This document shows positions 6,036 through 13,252 of a DNA stretch of 15,302 nt, piece after piece. The stretch lies in contig JAFZDR010000081.1 in the NCBI GenBank assembly GCA_017561105.1, forward strand, positions 1 through 15,302, given 5' to 3'. The stretch is from Alistipes sp. Its GTDB lineage: Bacteria > Bacteroidota > Bacteroidia > Bacteroidales > Rikenellaceae. Every line of letters starts with the position of its first letter. Positions within the stretch are counted from its first letter, which is position 1. Under the pieces are notes generated by a model. That model was not told where the DNA came from. It worked only from the letters and a program-made list of their open reading frames with translations, and did not search any database. The translations under genes and the position numbers were made by a program.

Positions 6036-6506
6036 ATGGCAGTAATGAAGAAAAAGGGCGAGCGCGAAGTGCCTGCGATGTCAACCACATCGTTGCCCGA
6101 TGTTGTATATATCATCTTGTTCTTCTTTATGCTTTCGACCTCTATGCGTGATCAGGAGTTGCTCGTGACTTACAAGTTGCCTGAGGCTACCGAGGTACAG
6201 AAACTCGAGAAGAAGAACTTGGTATCGTATATCCATGTAGGTGTTCCATCGTTGAATATGCAGGCAAAGTTCGGTACTGCTCCTCGTATTCAGTTGAACG
6301 ACTCATACAAGACAACAAAGGACATTTTGGACTTTATTGCCGGTGAGCGTGATAACTTGAACGAGTCTGACCGTGCTTCGATGACTGTATGTTTGAAGGC
6401 GGACGAGAATACAAAGATGGGTGTTGTTGCCGATGTTAAGCAGGAGCTTCGTCGTGCTAACGCCTTGAAGTTGTCCTACGCATCATCTAAGGTGTTGAAC
6501 TACTAA
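6036..6506 (+). CDS. exbD: Biopolymer transport protein ExbD (second copy)
   Basis: This second ExbD/TolR subunit has 156 residues, close to the family's usual size. A basic cytoplasmic tail (MAVMKKKGEREVPAMS) precedes the TM helix TTSLPDVVYIILFFFMLSTS, with the essential Asp22 early in the helix. A periplasmic domain of about 110 residues follows and ends in KLSYASSKVLNY. Only the TM motif and general layout are shared with the first copy, so this is an old paralogue and not a recent duplication. Two ExbD paralogues behind one ExbB is a common Bacteroidota arrangement and suggests a heteromeric ExbD. An in-frame ATG at 6045 is an alternative start (three residues shorter). A strong terminator follows 20 bases after the stop. 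Confidence 0.92.
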   Translation: MAVMKKKGEREVPAMSTTSLPDVVYIILFFFMLSTSMRDQELLVTYKLPEATEVQKLEKKNLVSYIHVGVPSLNMQAKFGTAPRIQLNDSYKTTKDILDFIAGERDNLNESDRASMTVCLKADENTKMGVVADVKQELRRANALKLSYASSKVLNY

Positions 6507-6525
6507 TCGACACCTCTGAAATAGC

Positions 6526-6560
6526 AAAGAGCGCAGCCCGCGAGGGTTGCGCTCTTTTAT
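6526..6560 (+). terminator. Strong rho-independent terminator between convergent exbD and murQ
   Basis: The sequence from 6526 to 6539 pairs with 6544 to 6557 (14 bp including one G-U), closed by a GCGA tetraloop of the GNRA class, and the 3' arm runs into TTTTAT. It clearly ends the exbB operon on the plus strand. The same hairpin lies 20-54 bases beyond the murQ stop on the minus strand. There the tail is only TTTGCTATT, so termination in that direction is plausible but weaker. Confidence 0.85.
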
Positions 6561-6579
6561 TATATATAAGGTATAAAAC

Positions 6580-7404
6580 CTACTGCTTGTTTGCCTCGCG
6601 GTAGGCGTTTACTGCACGCTGCACCTCGCCGTGTACGAGCAAGAGCTGCTTAGCCTCCTCGTATGGCAAGCCCAACTCCTCGACCAACATACGAGTACCA
6701 CGATCTACGAGCTTCTGATTTGAGAGCTGCATATTGACCATCTTGTTACCGCGAACGCGACCAAGACCAATCATAATCGATGTGGTAATCATATTGCAGA
6801 TAAGCTTCTGCGATGTTCCCGACTTCATACGCGATGAACCGGTAACGAACTCAGGGCCCACAACCGGAGTGATAGGAATCTCGGCAACCTCGGTAACGGG
6901 CGAACCTGGATTAGATGTGATACATGCGGTCAAAAGGCCACGCTTGCGAGCCTCGGTGATAGCACCTATAACATAAGGTGTGGTACCCGATGCTGCAACA
7001 CCTACGAGGGTATCCTTCTCGGTTACATTAAACGCCTCGAGATCCTTCCAACCCTGCTCTCTATCATCCTCGGCACCCTCGATAGCGCGACGAATTGCAC
7101 CATCACCACCTGCGATAATACCCACAACGAGCGATGCAGGCATACCATAGGTTGGCGGAATCTCGCTGGCATCGACGATACCCACGCGACCACTTGTGCC
7201 CGATCCCATATAGAAGAGTCGGCCACCCTGTTTCATACGCTCGGTAGCGCCTACAACGAGCTTTTCGATTGCTGGAATAACCTCCTGCACAGCGTCAGCC
7301 ACCTTGTGGTCCTCGCGGTTGATGCAGGTCAAAATTTCGAGCGGCGACATCTTTTCAAGGTCGTTGTACAACGACGGCTGCTCGGTAATCTTTACATAAG
7401 CCAT
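6580..7404 (-). CDS. murQ: N-acetylmuramic acid 6-phosphate etherase
   Basis: MurQ cleaves the D-lactyl ether of MurNAc-6-phosphate, giving GlcNAc-6-phosphate and D-lactate, in cytoplasmic peptidoglycan recycling. The 274-residue protein is a SIS-domain lyase. GRLFYMGSGTSGRVGIVDA (61-79) is followed by Glu81, and Glu112 lies in EGAEDDREQG; these correspond to the catalytic Glu83 and Glu114 of E. coli MurQ. TGSSRMKSGTSQK (188-200) is the second phosphosugar-binding signature. I use the ATG at 7402-7404 (MAYVKITEQPS); a TTG two codons upstream is possible but less likely. It is last in a six-gene operon, 15 bases after the glycosidase-like lipoprotein and downstream of a MurK-type kinase that would make its substrate. 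Very firm. Confidence 0.96.
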   Translation of the reverse strand: MAYVKITEQPSLYNDLEKMSPLEILTCINREDHKVADAVQEVIPAIEKLVVGATERMKQGGRLFYMGSGTSGRVGIVDASEIPPTYGMPASLVVGIIAGGDGAIRRAIEGAEDDREQGWKDLEAFNVTEKDTLVGVAASGTTPYVIGAITEARKRGLLTACITSNPGSPVTEVAEIPITPVVGPEFVTGSSRMKSGTSQKLICNMITTSIMIGLGRVRGNKMVNMQLSNQKLVDRGTRMLVEELGLPYEEAKQLLLVHGEVQRAVNAYREANKQ

Positions 7405-7419
7405 AATCAATATATTTTA

Positions 7420-9630
7420 TTAGTTAAGTTTGAACTCGTAAATAAGTGTTGAGCAACCTCCAATGGTTGCAGCCTCGCGCAACTCGCCATTTGCAAGTGC
7501 CGGCATTGGTCGAACTTCGCCATTTACCACCATTGTAGCACCCTCTGTAATGCCATACTCGGCAGGGTCGAGCGAGAACTCCAACGCCTTCTCCTCTTCG
7601 CTGATATTTACGAAGGTGAGCAGGATGTTACCCTCCTTGTTGCGCCAAGCCGACGAGTAGAGCATCGGCACGACCTTCTTGTGCGGGAAGAGATTTGTGC
7701 CCTTGGTCTTGTATCCATAGGTCGACATCTGCGCGATGTCGATCTCCTCGGCATGGTCGTTAGTCAACTTCGGTGCACGCATCATCTTTCCATACTGGAG
7801 ATACTCCTTGTGTGCCTTGCGAGCCTTGACCAACTTGGCAATAAACTGCATCAACTCGGGGCGTGCCTCGCGAGCAAAGGCGTGGTAGTTCACAATCATC
7901 GGCTGTGTACCCCAAACAAATGTTCGCGCCTGCTCCATGCGCATCTGTGTATTGTAAATTGCAGGGAGAAGGGTCTCGGTATTAGGCGCTCGGAACTCCT
8001 TTGGCCAGAATTCGTCGTATGGCGGATAGGTAAATCCTCCGAAGTTGCCAAAGCAGATCGCGCGTTCGTGATATACGGCATTGAAGAGAGGAATAACGCT
8101 CGATGCCGAAAGACCGCTCATGCGCTCACGACTACCCTCGAGAGTGAGGAAGCCGTCGAGGTGAGCCATCCAATCCTCGCCCGAGCCTTCGCCCGTAAGG
8201 ATAGGGTTTGCCTCGGCAGTCTTTTCGCGAACACGCTCTACAAGCTTGAGGTAACCCTTCACCCAATGGTTGCCACCACCTACAGTGTGACCATGATTCT
8301 TGGCGTAGCAGCGGTAGTGAAGACACGCCTGATCCATATATACACCGGTGCAACCATAGTCGTTTACGACGGTATCGCAGAGGTCGGAATACTTCTCGCG
8401 CCAAAACTCCTGCGACATACACATAGGTGTGATAGGGTTGCCTGTAAATACATTGTAGACATGCGCGTGTGTCGAGCCGTCGGAGCGACGAGCCACATAC
8501 TGCTCGATATTCAACTCCTTCCACGACTCGCGCGACTCTCCCCACTGGATAGAGTTCATATATGGGGTCATATTTATACCGTTCTTCTTCGCTTCGGCCA
8601 CAGACTTGACAAAGCTTTCGCGACCCTCGCGTGGCGGGAGATACTCAGGGAAGGCATCGTCGTATGGACCATTGTACCACCAGTGCCACAATACGCTCAC
8701 ATTGCAGTCGCCGAGATATTGACGCAAATCCTCAGCCTCGGTCAGGACATTCTTCGAACGACCGCGATTCCACATCCAAAGGTCTGTCTCAGGCAACCAA
8801 GGGTTCATCTTGCCGCTGTGGAGGCGGTTATTCTTGCTCCACTCCTGCTGCAAGGCCCACTCGCGATAGATCTGCGCAGCATCGTACCAATTACCCTGGA
8901 ATGCGCCGAGAATAGTCTGATACGACGACTTGAACGACGAGTTAGTCTTGTCGACAGGCAACATATATACCATATTGTATGTTGTGGTATTGCCCTCAAA
9001 CTCGAAGAATGAACCTTTTGCCATAGACTCGGTATCGTTCGATGCAATGTAAAGACCGCTCGGCTCCGTGCCATAGAGGGCAGAGAGCTGCATTGTAGGA
9101 CGGTTCTGCTTGCGCTGCTCTAATACCTTGCGCTTTGCGCGGATATTCTTGTAAAGACGACCTGTCCAGTTCGATAAGGCGAGTTCCTCCTCGGTAAACG
9201 CCTTGATATTGCTGACGCGAGGGTAATTTACCTCCATCAACTTGTCGCCCTCGAAACCCTCGAGCGCGATATCCCAATAGGAGAGAGCCTTCTTCTTGTC
9301 GAGCGATATGGTAGCCGTTACCTCCACACCCTCGTTGTCGGCCTGACGCCATTTTAAGATAGCCTTATGCTTCGACCATGAGCATACCGATACCTCGGTC
9401 GGAAGGTCAAATTCGAAACCCTTCTCCATCGGAACCAACTCCCACAAGCACTGTGGCTCGGCGGTTAAATCGAGGTATTCGTAACCTGTTTTCAGGTCGG
9501 TCATCGAGATAAGATTTGCAGTTGCACGATCGAATGTGAGACGCAACAAGTCATTCTCCAAAACCACCTTGTCAGATGGCTGGCAGGCGCAAACGATAAG
9601 TGCGATAATTGGGATAAGAAATCTCTTCAT
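7420..9630 (-). CDS. Lipoprotein with TIM-barrel glycoside-hydrolase features (DUF6259-like)
   Basis: This 736-residue exported protein starts with a lipoprotein signal (MKRFLIPIIALIVCAC, predicted lipidated Cys16), so it is probably anchored in the outer or inner membrane facing the periplasm or outside. An N-terminal beta-sandwich (about 20-270, e.g. ENDLLRLTFDRATANLIS) precedes a central barrel (about 280-590). The barrel has WMWNRGRS (285-292), SVLWHWWYNGPYDDAFPEY (312-330), MTPYMNSIQWG (354-364), GVYMDQACLHYR (429-440) and LTGEGSGEDW (478-487). The C-terminal beta domain covers about 640-736. Asp433 (YMDQ) and Glu481 (TGEG) are in strand-end positions typical of a nucleophile/acid pair in retaining GH families. 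The layout fits DUF6259 from memory, a GH-like family without assigned activity to my knowledge. It lies 6 bases after murK and 15 before murQ, so an amino-sugar or peptidoglycan substrate is inferred, not shown. Confidence 0.8.
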   Translation of the reverse strand: MKRFLIPIIALIVCACQPSDKVVLENDLLRLTFDRATANLISMTDLKTGYEYLDLTAEPQCLWELVPMEKGFEFDLPTEVSVCSWSKHKAILKWRQADNEGVEVTATISLDKKKALSYWDIALEGFEGDKLMEVNYPRVSNIKAFTEEELALSNWTGRLYKNIRAKRKVLEQRKQNRPTMQLSALYGTEPSGLYIASNDTESMAKGSFFEFEGNTTTYNMVYMLPVDKTNSSFKSSYQTILGAFQGNWYDAAQIYREWALQQEWSKNNRLHSGKMNPWLPETDLWMWNRGRSKNVLTEAEDLRQYLGDCNVSVLWHWWYNGPYDDAFPEYLPPREGRESFVKSVAEAKKNGINMTPYMNSIQWGESRESWKELNIEQYVARRSDGSTHAHVYNVFTGNPITPMCMSQEFWREKYSDLCDTVVNDYGCTGVYMDQACLHYRCYAKNHGHTVGGGNHWVKGYLKLVERVREKTAEANPILTGEGSGEDWMAHLDGFLTLEGSRERMSGLSASSVIPLFNAVYHERAICFGNFGGFTYPPYDEFWPKEFRAPNTETLLPAIYNTQMRMEQARTFVWGTQPMIVNYHAFAREARPELMQFIAKLVKARKAHKEYLQYGKMMRAPKLTNDHAEEIDIAQMSTYGYKTKGTNLFPHKKVVPMLYSSAWRNKEGNILLTFVNISEEEKALEFSLDPAEYGITEGATMVVNGEVRPMPALANGELREAATIGGCSTLIYEFKLN

Positions 9631-9636
9631 AGCGTG

Positions 9637-10485
9637 TTAATTGTTTGTGTTTAGCTCGTTAGTAATGTTCTTGACCAAACTCTCTATCGGAGAGCGCACG
9701 ATAACGCCCTTTGTCATTCCGTGCTCATTGAGTACCTCGGTCAATATATCCTCGAATATGGCGGCAACCGAGCCTACAAAATTCACAGCAAGGTGCTCTG
9801 TGTCGTACTGTCCCAAGCTGCGTTTTGCGAGCTGCTCGAAGTTGTATCGTACAATATTGCGACAATACTCCTCGTCAATGTGTCGCGAGAGGAATGGTGT
9901 GAAGCTGCTGAAAAAGCGGTTTGCCGCAGGCTTATGGTAGGTGCGGTCGATAATCTCCGGAATCGTTACATCGAACTCACTCGTAAAGAGTTCGTGGAGA
10001 TGTGCCGGTAGCTGATTGTAGATAAAATCGGAGATGAGCATTCGTCCCATAACCGTTCCGCTACCCTCGTCACCGAGGATATAGCCCGGACCCGGCAGAC
10101 GCTTGGTGCATACGCCATCTTCGAGTTGCATCGAGCTCACTCCGGTGCCCAGGATGCAGACAATGCCCGAACCATCGGCGCAACACGCCTTGGCTGCACC
10201 GTCAATATCCGAGCCTACGAATATCTCCGTTGTGGGGAAGAAGTGCGATAGGACGCGCTTGATAATATCTCCGCCAAAGCCGCAACCTGCACCATAGAAC
10301 CAGATGTGCGAGATGTCGTAGCGCGAAGCCACAGGGAGAAAATCTCGCTCGACAACCTCGCGGATATGCTCCTCGGGAACAGAGAAGGGGTTTATGCCCT
10401 CCATCTTCATTCGCTCAACAATCTCACCATTTTCGACAAATGCCCAGTCACACTTGGTAGCACCGCCGTCTGCAATTACAATCAT
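9637..10485 (-). CDS. murK: BadF/BadG-family sugar kinase, probable MurNAc kinase
   Basis: This 282-residue ASKHA-fold kinase shows ADGGATKCDWAFV (5-17, phosphate-1 motif DGGxTK), FYGAGCGFGG (63-72), GSDIDGAAKA (91-100), IVCILGTGVSSM (108-119, phosphate-2), GYILGDEGSGTVMGR (134-148) and VNFVGSVAAIFEDIL (234-248, adenosine-binding). This is the BadF/BadG/BcrA/BcrD-type N-acetylhexosamine kinase pattern. Such kinases phosphorylate GlcNAc or MurNAc at O6; Tannerella forsythia MurK is of this type and is encoded next to murQ. Here murQ is two genes downstream in the same operon, which favours MurNAc as substrate, so MurK + MurQ would yield GlcNAc-6-P. It starts 6 bases after the upstream phosphatase and ends 6 bases before the lipoprotein gene. 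The family is firm; MurNAc versus GlcNAc is inferred from context. Confidence 0.82.
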   Translation of the reverse strand: MIVIADGGATKCDWAFVENGEIVERMKMEGINPFSVPEEHIREVVERDFLPVASRYDISHIWFYGAGCGFGGDIIKRVLSHFFPTTEIFVGSDIDGAAKACCADGSGIVCILGTGVSSMQLEDGVCTKRLPGPGYILGDEGSGTVMGRMLISDFIYNQLPAHLHELFTSEFDVTIPEIIDRTYHKPAANRFFSSFTPFLSRHIDEEYCRNIVRYNFEQLAKRSLGQYDTEHLAVNFVGSVAAIFEDILTEVLNEHGMTKGVIVRSPIESLVKNITNELNTNN

Positions 10486-10491
10486 AATAGA

Positions 10492-11859
10492 CTACTCTTG
10501 ATACTGTTTTAACACTTTTTTCTGCGATTTCTCGAGCTCCTTGAAGTTGTTCTCCAGATACTTGCAGAACTCTTTCCAAGGATAGAATGGTGCGGTTGCA
10601 CACTTTATCGGAAGGTAGGCATCACGTTCATTCACCAACGAACGAACAAGCACCTCGCCCGCCTTGTTGCGGTAGAGCACAATCTGCACGTTGGCAGCCA
10701 TAGGCACAGCCATTCCGAAGTTGAACGATGTGGTTGCAAGCTCGAGATCTTCACTATAACGTGGATAGAATCCCTCATAACCCATAACCGAGAGGAGTGG
10801 TCCTACATACGAGTCGTGGGTGAAGCGAACATCTGCTACGTGCGGGTTTTTGCCCTCGATAGCCGCATTACCCTTTGCGATGATATCATCAACCATCGGG
10901 CGCATAAACGATGAGTACATCTCCACCTCCTCGTTACCTCGACCTATCGATGTGTTTACCCATTTTGCTACGTGATGAACATAGATGCGATACATCTCCT
11001 CGGGTGTGAAGAGCGAGGTCAAGAGTTCGCGGTCGCCCAACTCGAAGTTCTCACCAAAGAGAAGCGCGCGGAACGAGTAGCGCAAGACACGAAAATCGTT
11101 TTTACCTCCGCACTCCTTCATTAGGCGCTTGCGGTCGGTTGTAACCTTCGAGAGGAATGATGAAGCGTCACACTCCTTTTCCCACTCATCGAGGGCTTTG
11201 TTCCACTCACCTTTTGATCCATTCTCCTTGTGGATTTTGCGTGCCAGATCAGGCGTGTTAGGGTTGTCGTAGAGCGGGCGCACTATGGCGAGTTCGCTCT
11301 TACGAGCATTTTGAGAGATTGTGAGCTGAGGGCTCTTCTCCTTAATGCCCTGGTTGAATGCTACCATCGAGAGAATACAACGAATCGAAGTGCTCGATTT
11401 TCCATCTATCGCGCCACTTGCAAATACTGGAGCGAAGTGGTCGTAGGCACGGCGCGCAATACCGAGCCACTGGTTGTAGCCAAGCTCCGAGAGCTCGCCA
11501 TTGCGATTCTCTTGTGCCGCCGAGATCTCGGCAATATGAGAGTAGAGGTGCTTGCCCTGCTCGGTCAATATACCCAAGCTGTCAGCCTTGCGGTATATTG
11601 AGAGTGCCGACTTGAATCGTCGTTCACTCTGGTCGTAGCGCGAGCCGTGGCGACCAACCAACGAGAAGTAGAACGGTTCGAACCCGTCGGGTGTTGCAGC
11701 GATCTCGCCAAGCGGAATACTCGGATAGGTCGAGTATGTCGGAAGGGCAAGGTTCGGATATTTGCGAATGCTCTCGCGTACAGCCTCGGGTGTCTGTGCT
11801 ACGGCCGAAAGCGAAAGCAGAAGCAGAAGAAATAGTGTAAAAATTCGGTTGTGTTTCAT
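10492..11859 (-). CDS. Secreted histidine acid phosphatase, tandem copy 1 (most divergent)
   Basis: This is a clade-2 histidine phosphatase (acid phosphatase/phytase branch), 455 residues. A signal peptide (about 1-21, ending LSAVA-Q) directs it to the periplasm or beyond. The catalytic motif RHGSR is at 70-74 (His71 is the phosphate acceptor). The third phosphate-pocket arginine is probably Arg160 in KSSTSIRCILSM. The proton-donor HD is at 348-349 in RFTHDSYVGPLL. The canonical RHGxRxP ends in Asp here instead of Pro. Substrate cannot be deduced: the branch includes phytases, glucose-1-phosphatases and general acid phosphatases. It differs most from the other two copies in the stretch before residue 170 and around 205-250. 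It follows copy 2 by 18 bases and precedes murK by 6. All three copies keep their catalytic residues, so none looks like a pseudogene. Confidence 0.88.
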   Translation of the reverse strand: MKHNRIFTLFLLLLLSLSAVAQTPEAVRESIRKYPNLALPTYSTYPSIPLGEIAATPDGFEPFYFSLVGRHGSRYDQSERRFKSALSIYRKADSLGILTEQGKHLYSHIAEISAAQENRNGELSELGYNQWLGIARRAYDHFAPVFASGAIDGKSSTSIRCILSMVAFNQGIKEKSPQLTISQNARKSELAIVRPLYDNPNTPDLARKIHKENGSKGEWNKALDEWEKECDASSFLSKVTTDRKRLMKECGGKNDFRVLRYSFRALLFGENFELGDRELLTSLFTPEEMYRIYVHHVAKWVNTSIGRGNEEVEMYSSFMRPMVDDIIAKGNAAIEGKNPHVADVRFTHDSYVGPLLSVMGYEGFYPRYSEDLELATTSFNFGMAVPMAANVQIVLYRNKAGEVLVRSLVNERDAYLPIKCATAPFYPWKEFCKYLENNFKELEKSQKKVLKQYQE

Positions 11860-11877
11860 AGTTTATAGTGTTGTTAG

Positions 11878-13239
11878 TTATTTCAATGTTGGCAATACCT
11901 GCTCGCGGCTCTTCTTGAGGCGGGCCATATTATCGTTTACCAATTTGCAGAACTCCCCCCAAGGGTAGAATGGGGCAGTTTTACACTCGATTGGCAACTT
12001 CATATCCTGCTCATTGAGGAGTAGGCGTATCAAAACCTCACCCCTCTTGTTGCGGTAGAGAACAAACTGGATATTCGCACCCATAGGCATAAGCTTTGCG
12101 AGCGGAGCCGAGCAACACGCCTTCTCCAGGTCGCTACCATATTGCAACGAGCAACCCTCGAAACCAAAAATCGAGAGGAGCGGCACAACATAGGTGTCGT
12201 GGGTGAAACGAAGATTTGCCACATGAGGATTCTTTCCCTCGACAGCCGCCTGAGCCTTGCTCATGATGTCGTCAACGAGCGGTGTTATATAGGAGGTGTA
12301 GCACTCGATAAGCGGGTTGCCCCAGCCACCACTGAAGTGTAACCACTTGTTTGTGTGATAGATGTAGAAGAGGTACTGCTCCTCGGGTGTGAATACCTGC
12401 TGGAGTATTTTGCTGTCGCAGACCTTGAAGTTCTGCGCAAAGAGCAATGCGTGATGGGTTTCGCATGCAAAGTGGTGGATGCTCTCAGCACCGCACTTTG
12501 CAACAAGGAGCTCGGGGTTTGTGGTAATCTTTGACAACATCTGCGAAATATCTTGCTTGCCGAGCCACTCAAGACCCTTGCCTCTCCAACCTTCACCGGC
12601 TTTGCCATATCTATTCCATACCTCGATCAATCTCTTTGGGGTATCGGGATGGTTGGCCATAGGTCGCAACATGCCCACATAGCTATCGCGAGCCTCAAAC
12701 TCCACCGGCATAGTGGCACATCTCTCCTTCAAGCCATCGACAAATGCAATCATCGAGAATACACAGCGCATCTTCGTGCTCGACTTGCCCTCGATGCTGC
12801 CGTTGCGGAATATCTCGCCAAAGTTGCTGTAGGCGCGACGACCAATAGATCTGAGCTGCTCCTGACCGAGTAGTGCAAGTTCTCCACCTTTGCCCGATTG
12901 CTCGGCTGCGGCACGATTGAGTATTGCCCTCACCTCTTCGCCAAGTGGTGTGAGGATGCCGAGTTTTGAGGCCTTGTTGTAAACCTCGTTCGGAGCGTCG
13001 AAAGTGTGGTCGAACAGCTCGTAGCGTGAGCCGTGGCGACTTGTCATCGAGAAGTAGAAAGGCTCATAACCCTTTGGTGCAGGGGCAAGTTTACCTATCT
13101 CTATATTCTCGTAGGTTGTTACTGTAGGCTCTGCAAAGTTCGGGTTCTTGCGGATAATCTCGCGGATAATCTCGGGCGTTTGAGCCGATGCCGAAATGGC
13201 AAATGCGAACGCAGAGAGTAAAAACAAGCGTTTTTTCAT
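11878..13239 (-). CDS. Secreted histidine acid phosphatase, tandem copy 2
   Basis: This 453-residue clade-2 histidine phosphatase has a signal peptide (about 1-19, FAISASA-Q). RHGSR is at 68-72 with His69 as nucleophile, the third arginine is Arg158 in KSSTKMRCVFSM, and the proton-donor HD is at 347-348 in LRFTHDTYVVPLL. The residue after RHGSRY is Glu where most of the superfamily has Pro. Copies 2 and 3 share near-identical blocks, such as MRCVFSM.AFVDGLKE, LGILT and NPELLV.KC, so they form the younger pair of the array. The segment from about 195 to 240 (the probable substrate-lid region) differs strongly from both neighbours, which hints at different substrate preference. It starts 13 bases after copy 3 and is co-transcribed with the murK - lipoprotein - murQ genes. 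Confidence 0.88.
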   Translation of the reverse strand: MKKRLFLLSAFAFAISASAQTPEIIREIIRKNPNFAEPTVTTYENIEIGKLAPAPKGYEPFYFSMTSRHGSRYELFDHTFDAPNEVYNKASKLGILTPLGEEVRAILNRAAAEQSGKGGELALLGQEQLRSIGRRAYSNFGEIFRNGSIEGKSSTKMRCVFSMIAFVDGLKERCATMPVEFEARDSYVGMLRPMANHPDTPKRLIEVWNRYGKAGEGWRGKGLEWLGKQDISQMLSKITTNPELLVAKCGAESIHHFACETHHALLFAQNFKVCDSKILQQVFTPEEQYLFYIYHTNKWLHFSGGWGNPLIECYTSYITPLVDDIMSKAQAAVEGKNPHVANLRFTHDTYVVPLLSIFGFEGCSLQYGSDLEKACCSAPLAKLMPMGANIQFVLYRNKRGEVLIRLLLNEQDMKLPIECKTAPFYPWGEFCKLVNDNMARLKKSREQVLPTLK

Positions 13240-13252
13240 ACTATTTTATCGT

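Noticed and set aside
7681..9012. A 443-codon open frame on the plus strand
   Set aside because: It is exactly antisense to the well-supported lipoprotein gene, has no recognisable domain or ribosome-binding site, and is explained by the codon usage of the opposite strand.
2650..10496. GAGTAGTCTAT shared just before the rnz and murK starts
   Set aside because: Both copies come from a Glu-stop codon end plus a few spacer bases; an 11-base match is not surprising in a window of this size.
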